10,820 nucleotides of DNA from an uncultured Micavibrio sp. (GTDB taxonomy: Bacteria; Pseudomonadota; Alphaproteobacteria; Micavibrionales; UBA1664). Within the stretch, counting starts at the first letter, position 1. Every line of letters begins with the position of its first letter. The translations under genes were made by a program, and so were the position numbers. The stretch spans positions 1 to 10,820 of the forward strand of contig CALBME010000032.1 in NCBI GenBank assembly GCA_937896295.1. Direction: 5' to 3'. Shown piece by piece: positions 1 through 6,091 of the stretch. Under the pieces are notes generated by a model. That model searched no databases. It worked only from the letters and a program-made list of their open reading frames with translations, and was not told the origin of the DNA.

Positions 1-55
1 GAACTGACATATAAGTGTCTGATCCGAATGTCCCGTAAGATTTTAAGGTGAAAGC

Positions 56-1561
56 GTGAATACCGGCGTATTTTCTGTCAACGGCCTCCATGTCCATGAT
101 CTCGCCATTATCGGTGGCGGGGTGAACGGTACCGCCATTGCCCGCGATGCGGCGGGGCGGGGCTATTCCACGATTCTCTTCGAACAGAACGATCTGGCTT
201 CGGCGACCTCGTCGGCTTCGACCAAGCTGATCCACGGCGGACTGCGGTATCTGGAGTATGGCGAACTGCGTCTGGTCAAAAAGGCGCTGGCCGAACGCGA
301 GGTGTTTTTAAAAACCGCCCCGCACATCGTCAGCCCCATGCGCTTTGTTTTGCCGCTTTCTGAAAATACAAGGAAACCGTGGATAATTCGTCTGGGCCTT
401 GGCATGTACGACCATCTGGCCCGCCGCGACGTCCTGTCTGATTCGCAAAGCGTCGATTTTCGCGAATCTGCCATGGGCGATCCGCTCTTTGGTAATTACC
501 AGCGCGGCTTCGTATACAGCGACTGCTGGGTCGACGACTCGCGTCTGGTGGTGCTGCAGGCCGTCGACGCCGCGCGCAATGGCGCGCATATTCATACGCG
601 GACCGGCGTGCGCGATATCACCCCGCATGACGGGCTGTGGGAAATCGAAACCACGAACAATATGCGTCTCTACGCGCGCATGGTCGTGAACGCGGCGGGT
701 CCGTGGGTGCGGCAGTTCCTGGACCGCAACGCGCTGACCACGCCCGTGACGCCAAAGGTGCGCCTTGTCCGCGGCTCGCACATTGTCGTGCCGAAAATCT
801 ACAAGGGCGATCAGTCTTATTTGATGCAGCAACCCGACGGCCGCGTCGTCTTCGCTATTCCGTATGAAGAAAAATTCACCTGTATCGGCACGACGGACGT
901 TAATCACGACGCTGGCCCAGATGCGCCGCCGGTCATCACGGTTGAGGAAACCGCCTATCTGTGCGATGCCGCCAACCGCTATTTCGCGCACCAGATCGCA
1001 CCCGCCGATGTCGCCTGGGCCTATTCCGGCGTGCGTCCGCTGTTTGATGACGGCAAGGGCAAGGCCGCTGCCGTCACGCGTGATTATCATCTCTATAACC
1101 AGCGTCTTGCCGGTGCGCCTATCCTGTCTGTCTATGGCGGCAAGATCACGACGGCGCGCGCGCTCGCAGAAACCGCGATGGAACAGATCGCCCGCGACAT
1201 CGGCCCACGATCCGGCAGCTGGACTCATGCTGTACCGCTTCCCGGCGGCGACGTGCTCGAAGGCGATATCGCGGAATTCGCCGCCGACATCGCCGCCATG
1301 TATCCCGCGCTGGAGGCGCAGATGCTTCTGCGCCAGTGCCGCGCCTACGGCACATGGATGACGCGTTTTCTGGGCGCGGCGCAAAAACCGTCCGATCTCG
1401 GGCGCGATTTCGGCGGCGGCCTGTTCGAGGCTGAGGTCGATTACCTGCGCCGTGTCGAATGGGCGCGCACCTCGGCGGATATTCTCTGGCGCCGGTCCAA
1501 ACTGGGCCTGCATACCGGGCCTGAAACGCAATCCGCGCTTGCGCGGTATCTGGGGGAATAA
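56..1561 (+). CDS. glpD: Aerobic glycerol-3-phosphate dehydrogenase (FAD, quinone-linked)
   Basis: This protein oxidises sn-glycerol-3-phosphate to dihydroxyacetone phosphate and passes electrons through FAD to the membrane quinone pool, as a peripheral inner-membrane enzyme. At 501 residues it has the usual GlpD length. The N-terminal Rossmann FAD motif GGGVNG is at residues 20-25, followed by the family signature STKLIHGGLRYLE near 55-67, a central substrate domain, and a C-terminal DAO-C-type helical domain from about residue 385. The start is GTG at 56, chosen because AAGGTG (45-50) lies 5 bases upstream as a ribosome binding site and the FAD motif begins about 20 residues in, as in relatives. 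The stop is two bases before the glpK start, so the two genes are almost certainly co-transcribed. The 55 bases before the gene show no convincing promoter, and any operator may lie outside the window. The identification is firm. Confidence 0.96.
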   Translation: MNTGVFSVNGLHVHDLAIIGGGVNGTAIARDAAGRGYSTILFEQNDLASATSSASTKLIHGGLRYLEYGELRLVKKALAEREVFLKTAPHIVSPMRFVLPLSENTRKPWIIRLGLGMYDHLARRDVLSDSQSVDFRESAMGDPLFGNYQRGFVYSDCWVDDSRLVVLQAVDAARNGAHIHTRTGVRDITPHDGLWEIETTNNMRLYARMVVNAAGPWVRQFLDRNALTTPVTPKVRLVRGSHIVVPKIYKGDQSYLMQQPDGRVVFAIPYEEKFTCIGTTDVNHDAGPDAPPVITVEETAYLCDAANRYFAHQIAPADVAWAYSGVRPLFDDGKGKAAAVTRDYHLYNQRLAGAPILSVYGGKITTARALAETAMEQIARDIGPRSGSWTHAVPLPGGDVLEGDIAEFAADIAAMYPALEAQMLLRQCRAYGTWMTRFLGAAQKPSDLGRDFGGGLFEAEVDYLRRVEWARTSADILWRRSKLGLHTGPETQSALARYLGE

Positions 1562-1563
1562 CC

Positions 1564-2997
1564 ATGCAGAACATCCTTGCGATCGATCAGGGAACCACCA
1601 GCACCCGCGCGCTGGTCTTCGATGGCAAAGGCAAGGTGCTGGCGCTCGCGCAGCGTGAACTCGCGCTGGTTACACCGCACAGCGGCTGGGTCGAACAGGA
1701 CCCGGAAAGCATCTGGGCCGATACGCTGGCCGTCTGCCGGGACGTGATTGAAAAAGTCGGTATCGATACCATCGCCGCCATCGGCATCACCAACCAGCGT
1801 GAAACCACCATTGTGTGGGACCGTGCCACGGGTAAGCCCGTTTACAACGCGATCGTCTGGCAGGACCGGCGCACCGCCGATATCTGCAAAACGCTGAACG
1901 CTAAAAAGGTGCAGAAGGCGACCGGCCTTTTGTGCGATCCGTATTTTTCCGGCACCAAGATCCGCTGGATTCTCGATAACGTGCCCGGCGCGCGCGAACG
2001 CGACCTCATGTTTGGGACGATCGATGCATTTCTGCTCTGGCGTCTGGCTGGCGTGCATGCGACGGATGCGTCGAATGCTTCGCGCACGCTTTTGTTCAAC
2101 ATCCATGATCAGGCATGGGATGCGTCCCTGTGCAGAATGCTGGATGTGCCCATGTCCATGCTGCCCGAAGTACGCGATTCCGGCGGCGATTTCGGACAGA
2201 CCACGCTGTTTGGACGCGCGCTTCCCATCCGCGCCATTCTGGGCGACCAGCAGGCGGCCCTGTTCGGTCAGGCGTGTTTTGAAAAGGGCATGGTCAAAAG
2301 CACCTACGGCACGGGCTGCTTTGCCCTCATGAATATCGGCGCCAAACCGGCGGTGTCGAAAAACAAACTCCTCACCACCGTTGCGTGGCGCCTGAATGGA
2401 AAAACGACCTACGCGATCGAGGGGGCGATTTTCGTGGCCGGGGCTGCCGTGCAGTTTCTGCGCGATACGCTCAAACTCTTTCCCGCCGCATCCGACAGCG
2501 AAATGCTGGCGGCGTCTGTTCCGGATTCCGGCGGTGTCATTTTTGTGCCGGCACTCACCGGACTGGGCGCGCCATACTGGGACCCTGATGCGCGCGGCGC
2601 CATTTTCGGTCTTTCGCGCGGCACCACGCCCGCACATATCGTGCGCGCCACGCTGGAGGCGCAGGGCTTCCAGACTCGCGATCTCATCAACGCCATGACG
2701 GCCGATACGAAGCAGACCATCACGACCCTGCGCGTGGACGGCGGCCTTGCCCGCAACAATCTGGTCTGCCAGATGATCGCAGATCAGCTTGAGTGCACGG
2801 TCGAACGGCCCGCCAGTGTCGAGACGACGGCCTGGGGGGCGGCGGCGCTGGCCGGCCTCGAATCAGGGGTCTTTGATAGTATGGAAAATATAGAATCCCT
2901 GTGGAAGGCGGATGCGCGTTTTACCCCGCAAAACACGGCAGATCGTGAAAAAATCTACGCCGGCTGGCATGACGCTGTATGCAGGATAATGACATAA
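1564..2997 (+). CDS. glpK: Glycerol kinase, short form lacking the FBP loop
   Basis: This is the ATP-dependent kinase that converts glycerol to glycerol-3-phosphate, the substrate of the preceding GlpD, in the cytoplasm. It is a FGGY-family carbohydrate kinase with two actin-like domains. Visible motifs are DQGTTSTR at residues 8-15, ITNQRETT at 75-82, YFSGTK near 127-132, the catalytic Asp at D228 within GDQQAALFGQ, the nucleotide-site TYGTGC at 248-252, PALTGLGAPYWDP near 329-341, and VDGG near 391-394. At 477 residues it is about 20-25 shorter than the E. coli enzyme. Between GQ (211-212) and PI (221-222) it lacks the GKGGT-type segment that in E. coli contributes to binding of fructose-1,6-bisphosphate, so that feedback control is probably absent (inference). 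A strong Shine-Dalgarno GGGGGA at 1552-1557 sits inside the end of glpD, 6 bases before the ATG. Translation is likely linked to glpD. Confidence 0.96.
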   Translation: MQNILAIDQGTTSTRALVFDGKGKVLALAQRELALVTPHSGWVEQDPESIWADTLAVCRDVIEKVGIDTIAAIGITNQRETTIVWDRATGKPVYNAIVWQDRRTADICKTLNAKKVQKATGLLCDPYFSGTKIRWILDNVPGARERDLMFGTIDAFLLWRLAGVHATDASNASRTLLFNIHDQAWDASLCRMLDVPMSMLPEVRDSGGDFGQTTLFGRALPIRAILGDQQAALFGQACFEKGMVKSTYGTGCFALMNIGAKPAVSKNKLLTTVAWRLNGKTTYAIEGAIFVAGAAVQFLRDTLKLFPAASDSEMLAASVPDSGGVIFVPALTGLGAPYWDPDARGAIFGLSRGTTPAHIVRATLEAQGFQTRDLINAMTADTKQTITTLRVDGGLARNNLVCQMIADQLECTVERPASVETTAWGAAALAGLESGVFDSMENIESLWKADARFTPQNTADREKIYAGWHDAVCRIMT

Positions 2998-3002
2998 TAT
3001 TT

Positions 3003-3029
3003 GCAAAATTTGCGGATTTTAAAAACCGC
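3003..3029. repeat. Two abutting small palindromes after glpK
   Basis: Positions 3003-3013 read GCAAA-A-TTTGC, a perfect 5+1+5 inverted repeat. Positions 3012-3029 read GCGGATTTTAAAAACCGC, an 18-base palindrome with one mismatched pair, sharing its first two bases with the first one. Neither is followed by a T-run, so they do not make an intrinsic terminator for glpK. They could be an operator for the next gene or simple AT-rich symmetry. Only the symmetry is seen; the role is unknown. Confidence 0.35.
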
Positions 3030-3071
3030 GTGATACCTTGGGCGAAGTTAAGGGATTACTTAGAAAGTTTC

Positions 3072-3077
3072 GGGGGA
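3072..3077 (+). promoter_or_regulatory. Ribosome binding site deciding the start at 3086
   Basis: GGGGGA lies 8 bases before the ATG at 3086, matching the site that precedes glpK. This favours ATG 3086 over an in-frame TTG at 3038, which has no comparable site. Confidence 0.7.
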
Positions 3078-3085
3078 AACAAAAC

Positions 3086-3862
3086 ATGATGTCATCGAAT
3101 GCGCTCTCGCGCACACCTCTTGTCACCCAGGATAACCAGCGCGTCGTACAGGCGCCGCTTGGTGAAATCGTCGCAAGCAAAATCGCGCTGGCCTGGATTG
3201 ATACGATCGGCACGACCGACGCGCTGATCGAAATGAATGCGGGCTTCGTGCCCTTCCGCGCCGTGCCGTCCGTGCAGAACAGCTTTGCGGCCATCTGCGC
3301 CGATCTGATGTCTGCGGACATGCGTGTCTCCTGCTGCGGTTTTCAGGCGTATAACTGGATGGTGGCCTCGGGCATGCCGATGACCGACGTCATGCGCGCG
3401 CATCTTGGTAAAATTCTGTGCGCGAATGTTGTCGCCATGTCGGCCGAGGATATTGCAGCGTCCATGAAAAAGGGCCCGATGCAGATCGTGGCCCTTCATG
3501 TTGAAAATGCGCAAGGCTGGCAGGACGTGCGCCAGATTTCCGCCGCCGCGGTGAAGGCGGAAACGCCGATCCTTCTGCTCATCAGTGCTGATATTCCTGC
3601 ACCTGAAGGCGTTGCGCTTGATGTCGTCCGCGACTGGAATGATGGCGCGCGCATGGTCCGCGACGCTTTCGTATCGGTGCGGGACAAGGGCGCCATTCGT
3701 CTGGTGGCGATGGACGATATGCCGTCCGCTGTGATCGAGGCCGCGATGATCGAAGCTGCTGGCATGACACCGCAGGGCTGGGCTGATGCAATCGCCAAAA
3801 ACGATGTCGCGGTGCAGGCGGCCATGAACGCTGCCTATATGTCGCCGGTCGAAAGCTTTTAA
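3086..3862 (+). CDS. Conserved-looking hypothetical protein, methionine-rich
   Basis: I do not recognise this 258-residue protein. It has no signal peptide and no clear membrane segment, and it reads as a soluble alpha/beta protein: hydrophobic strand-like stretches such as MQIVALHVE (132-140) and PILLLISADIP (161-171) alternate with helix-like Ala-rich segments, and the C terminus is helical. Met is unusually frequent, about 19 of 258, and an adjacent Cys pair (C83-C84) lies in VSCCGFQ. The stretch from about residue 100 faintly recalls thiamine-enzyme folds, but no cofactor motif is visible and I do not assign it. It follows glpK by 88 bases, so it could be read through from the glycerol operon or have its own promoter. 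The start at 3086 (double ATG) is set by the GGGGGA site. It ends 6 bases from the stop of the opposing gene, with no terminator between them. Confidence 0.8.
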   Translation: MMSSNALSRTPLVTQDNQRVVQAPLGEIVASKIALAWIDTIGTTDALIEMNAGFVPFRAVPSVQNSFAAICADLMSADMRVSCCGFQAYNWMVASGMPMTDVMRAHLGKILCANVVAMSAEDIAASMKKGPMQIVALHVENAQGWQDVRQISAAAVKAETPILLLISADIPAPEGVALDVVRDWNDGARMVRDAFVSVRDKGAIRLVAMDDMPSAVIEAAMIEAAGMTPQGWADAIAKNDVAVQAAMNAAYMSPVESF

Positions 3863-3868
3863 AAAAAA

Positions 3869-4384
3869 TTACGCTGCGCTGGGGGTAAGGGCGGGCGCGT
3901 AGGCGGAGGTGTTTTTCCTCTCCGCTGCCGCCAGCACCCACAGCCACCACAGGCTGTTGGAGTTGCGTGCCTTCTCGGGCGCGCGCATCGGTTCGCGGCG
4001 CGTATCGATACCCACTTCAATCGTCTTGTTGCCGCGCGAACCTTCCTCGCGGCGCTTGCGCAGAAGGGCAAGACGCTGCGCATACGCGGCTTCCAGTGCG
4101 CTTAAGTTATAGGTCAGGGTTTCCACCATCGCATCGCTCATGCCGTATTTGGCGACAAGGGCGGCAAGGTTGGCGCGTGCGTCCAGGATCTGTTTGTGGA
4201 TCATGGACAGCATCGCGTCGGTGCGCATGAACTGGATGGACAGGCTGCGGGCGTTGGAAACGCTCGCCTCCGGCATCGTGTCGATGGCAATCGAAACCGC
4301 CGACAGGCTGTCCAGCAGGCTGCGATCCGCGCGCGGCTTGGCGCCGTCTTGGTGCTTGGTATGGGTCGCTTGTCTGCTGCTCAT
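3869..4384 (-). CDS. Hypothetical protein with helical core and Trp-rich tail
   Basis: A 171-residue protein I cannot assign to a family. The first 25 residues are polar and basic (Lys, Arg, His, Gln), probably disordered. Residues about 27-112 are predicted helical, Leu/Ala/Met-rich with regularly spaced charges, ending in a very basic stretch LLRKRREEG. A second linker with many Arg and Pro leads to a short aromatic patch LWWLWVLAAA (145-154), too short and too close to the charged linker for a confident membrane anchor, and then a polar tail. The ATG at 4384 has no good Shine-Dalgarno, and no alternative in-frame start is seen upstream. The gene lies downstream of the gapR terminator, so it needs its own promoter in the AT-rich 4385-4460. 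It converges on the Met-rich gene with a 6-base gap. Base composition resembles its neighbours. Confidence 0.7.
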   Translation of the reverse strand: MSSRQATHTKHQDGAKPRADRSLLDSLSAVSIAIDTMPEASVSNARSLSIQFMRTDAMLSMIHKQILDARANLAALVAKYGMSDAMVETLTYNLSALEAAYAQRLALLRKRREEGSRGNKTIEVGIDTRREPMRAPEKARNSNSLWWLWVLAAAERKNTSAYAPALTPSAA

Positions 4385-4462
4385 AAGGGCATCATAGGCG
4401 AGCTTCCATAATGAACTTTTAAAGATAGATGCAATTTTAAGTGATTGATTTCATTGTATAAA

Positions 4463-4486
4463 AAAACAGCCCGAACAGGCTGTTTT
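4463..4486 (-). terminator. Intrinsic terminator of the COQ9-dotI-gapR unit
   Basis: On the minus strand AAAACAGCC, a 6-base loop and GGCTGTTTT form a perfect 9-pair stem, followed immediately by more T residues (the plus strand shows an A-run from 4460). The hairpin begins 26 bases after the gapR stop. The A-run on the other side of the stem makes it potentially bidirectional, but the gene to its left is also on the minus strand, so leftward termination is the relevant use. Confidence 0.9.
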
Positions 4487-4512
4487 CTGAACTTTAAGTT
4501 GGGTTTTTATCC

Positions 4513-4803
4513 TTAAAGGCCGATGGCCGCGCGATAAAGGTCCAGCAGTTCGTCTTCCTCATTGCGCTTTTGTTCGTCCATTTTGCGCAGGCGGACCAGT
4601 TTACGCATGGTTTTGACGTCAAAACCGGTGCTTTTGGCTTCGCCGTAAACGTCTTTGATATCGCTGCCGATGGACGATTTCTCTTCTTCCAGGCGCTCGA
4701 TGCGCTCGATCAGCTGTTTCAGGCGGGCCCCGGCCACGCCGCCGACATCGGAGGCTTCTTTGGTGTCATTGGCAATGGTTTCTACTCGGGACGGGCTGGC
4801 CAT
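4513..4803 (-). CDS. gapR: GapR-family (DUF2312) nucleoid-associated protein
   Basis: GapR is a small alphaproteobacterial chromosome-structuring protein that binds overtwisted, AT-rich DNA ahead of replication and transcription machinery and stimulates type II topoisomerases (known from Caulobacter). This 96-residue product carries the family pattern: a variable N-terminal tail, a coiled-coil segment LKQLIERIERLEEEK (28-42), DIKDVYGEAKSTGFDVK (48-64), then the basic helix MRKLVRLRKMDEQKR (66-80) and EEDELLDLYRAA (82-93). The start is placed at 4803, not the longer frame start at 4839, because GAGGAG (4814-4819) lies 10 bases upstream and the extra 12 residues are atypical. It lies 60 bases downstream of the DotI-like gene and is the last gene before a strong terminator, so it is probably the distal gene of the COQ9 operon, perhaps with its own promoter. 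Confidence 0.92.
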   Translation of the reverse strand: MASPSRVETIANDTKEASDVGGVAGARLKQLIERIERLEEEKSSIGSDIKDVYGEAKSTGFDVKTMRKLVRLRKMDEQKRNEEDELLDLYRAAIGL

Positions 4804-4813
4804 CGTGCTTGTA

Positions 4814-4819
4814 CTCCTC
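4814..4819 (-). promoter_or_regulatory. Ribosome binding site of gapR
   Basis: GAGGAG on the minus strand, 10 bases before the ATG at 4801-4803. It supports the short form of the protein (96 residues) over the 108-residue reading, whose start lies upstream of this site. Confidence 0.7.
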
Positions 4820-4863
4820 GTTTTTTGGGACGGGGCCACCCTACAAATGGGACCCGGGGCCGA

Positions 4864-5448
4864 TCAAGGTTTGGGTGCGGGTTGTCCACCGGCATTTGGC
4901 GTGCCGGCGCTGGCCGGCTTGTCGACGAAAACCTGCCAGCTTTCGATCAGAACGCCCATGGGGTTGTTGGCCGTGGGGCTGCGGCCGATCTGGATGCGCA
5001 AGGTGATGGCCTTGCTCTGCTCGGCGCCGGACGGGCCTGCGGCGCTTAAGGTCGCCTGCATTTCATATGCCCATGCATAACGCCCCGCGCTGGCCCCCTG
5101 ACCGATCAGCAGCGGCGCGGAATTGATGATGCTGCTCATCTGCAGCGTCTGTTTCTGCACCGCGTCGTAAAGGCCAAGATAGGTCAGGAATTCGATATAC
5201 GACTTGAAACCCTCTTCCGTGAACAAAGGCCGGATTTCGGTCAGCTTTTCGTTCGCCTTGCCGGGGCGGAACTGTAGCGCGCCCGCCGCGGTTTCCGACA
5301 GCCACGTGCCCAGTTCGTTGACGCCGCGATGCGGCTGGGTCATCAGCGCCGTATCGGCGGAATATCCCTTATAGATGCTGTTCAGGTCTTCCTGCGCATA
5401 GGCGGGCAGGGCGGCCAGCATGGCGATGCAAAAAATCCAGATCTTCAT
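4864..5448 (-). CDS. Secreted DotI/IcmL-like (type IVB secretion) domain protein
   Basis: A 194-residue protein with a clear Sec signal peptide (M1-K2, hydrophobic core 3-14, likely cleavage after AYA at 16-18). The mature part resembles the periplasmic domain of DotI/IcmL/TraM proteins: RPLFTEEGFKSYIEFLTYLG (73-92), a DAV segment at 95-97, then a strand region leading to GQG...GRYAWAYEM (116-130), a polar loop, and SKAITLRIQIGRSPTANNPMG (145-165) before a Trp-containing strand WQVFVDKP (171-178). The tail is Pro/Gly-rich and probably disordered. In type IVB systems DotI is an inner-membrane protein with a cytoplasmic N terminus and one membrane helix. Here the membrane helix is replaced by a cleavable signal, so the product should be free in the periplasm. 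Its ATG overlaps the COQ9 stop (ATGA, 5445-5448), indicating coupled translation. No other dot/icm gene is in the window. Family assignment is by remembered pattern. Confidence 0.75.
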   Translation of the reverse strand: MKIWIFCIAMLAALPAYAQEDLNSIYKGYSADTALMTQPHRGVNELGTWLSETAAGALQFRPGKANEKLTEIRPLFTEEGFKSYIEFLTYLGLYDAVQKQTLQMSSIINSAPLLIGQGASAGRYAWAYEMQATLSAAGPSGAEQSKAITLRIQIGRSPTANNPMGVLIESWQVFVDKPASAGTPNAGGQPAPKP

Positions 5449-6029
5449 GCGGCCTTCTTCCTCAATGTTCCAATCACCTTGCCCACGCTTAAGACGTTGG
5501 TGATGCGCCGGTCCAGGAACTGGCGCGTGCCTGCGTTTGCGGGCGACGTATCCTGAAACCAGTATAACAGCGTGCTGGCCATGACCCCGGAAAGAAGGGC
5601 GCGCTTGGTATAATGATTGTAATCGGTGGCCGTGTCCCCGGCCCAGGTCCAGATCTGGTCGGCGCTGCGCCATAATGTCTTGGCCGCGCGCACCGACCGC
5701 ATCGGCCGCGCCCAGTGCGCCATGCTGACGCGTAAACAATCGCGGTACGGCGCCATGATGTCGAGGCGCGTGCGCACGGCGCATGCGATGCGCTCGCGCA
5801 CTTTCATGTTCTCGGTATCGATGGATACTAACTGTTCCATCATCATCCGGTCGAACAGGGCCGAGATGTGACGCGCCGCGTCGTCCATGCCGGTGAAAAG
5901 GGCGGCGGCCATCTGGGCCTTTTGCCCTTCGTTTTCGGCGGCACGGCGCAACGCATCCATGGTCCACCCTTCATGCGGCGCATCGCGCAGGGCGCGCAGG
6001 GCTATTCTGTCTTTCAGGGCGTGGCTCAT
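5445..6029 (-). CDS. COQ9 family protein (ubiquinone biosynthesis)
   Basis: COQ9 is a TetR-like-fold lipid-binding protein that supports ubiquinone biosynthesis, in eukaryotes by presenting intermediates to the COQ7 hydroxylase; bacterial members occur in Alphaproteobacteria. With the start at 6029 the product has 194 residues. The TetR-like N-terminal part includes the HEGWTMDALRRAA helix region (19-31). The diagnostic C-terminal COQ9 block is clear: LWRSADQIWTWAGDTATDYNHYTKRALLSGVMASTLLYW, residues 119-157, quoted here in its key elements WAGD, TDYNHYTKR and LLYW. In-frame ATGs at 6083 and 6047 also exist. I prefer 6029 because relatives begin shortly before this region, but no start has a good ribosome binding site, so the start is uncertain. 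It is the first gene of a leftward unit with the DotI-like gene (4-base overlap) and gapR, and is divergent from the UbiB-related kinase. Confidence 0.88.
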   Translation of the reverse strand: MSHALKDRIALRALRDAPHEGWTMDALRRAAENEGQKAQMAAALFTGMDDAARHISALFDRMMMEQLVSIDTENMKVRERIACAVRTRLDIMAPYRDCLRVSMAHWARPMRSVRAAKTLWRSADQIWTWAGDTATDYNHYTKRALLSGVMASTLLYWFQDTSPANAGTRQFLDRRITNVLSVGKVIGTLRKKAA

Positions 6030-6091
6030 GCCGTGATAATAAGGCATACTGCCACTGGAAAAAAAGGCCAAATCAGGCCACATAGAAGACC
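6030..6091. promoter_or_regulatory. Short divergent promoter region (candidate)
   Basis: Sixty-two bases separate the preferred COQ9 start from the divergent kinase gene and must hold promoters for both, unless these lie inside the genes. GATAAT at 6035-6040 on the plus strand is one base off the -10 consensus, and the overlapping TATTAT on the minus strand (6036-6041) could serve COQ9, giving an almost leaderless message that would fit the missing ribosome binding site. No good -35 elements are seen for either. Confidence 0.3.

Noticed and set aside
308..1531. 407-codon open frame on the minus strand opposite glpD (also 1441-2637 opposite glpK and 6599-7543 opposite the kinase)
   Set aside because: Long antisense frames are expected opposite GC-rich genes with strong codon bias. 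The translations are Arg/Ala/His-rich, show no motifs, and the sense genes are unmistakable.
3038..3066. Possible promoter TTGGGC - 17 bases - TAGAAA before the Met-rich gene
   Set aside because: Only about half of the consensus bases match in each hexamer, too weak to annotate.
3038..3085. TTG start giving 16 more residues for the Met-rich protein
   Set aside because: There is no ribosome binding site before it, whereas the double ATG at 3086 has GGGGGA at 8 bases.
3863..3868. A-run between the convergent genes as a terminator
   Set aside because: There is no stem next to it. A short A/T run alone is not evidence of termination.
4804..4863. GC-rich gap between the DotI-like gene and gapR as a terminator
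   Set aside because: Several G and C runs are present, but no clean stem with a T-tail can be drawn, so I see no reason to split the operon here.
5449..5967. 173-codon N-terminal extension of the DotI-like frame
   Set aside because: It overlaps COQ9 in another frame, its translation is compositionally odd, and the signal peptide begins at the ATG at 5446-5448, so the extension is a shadow.
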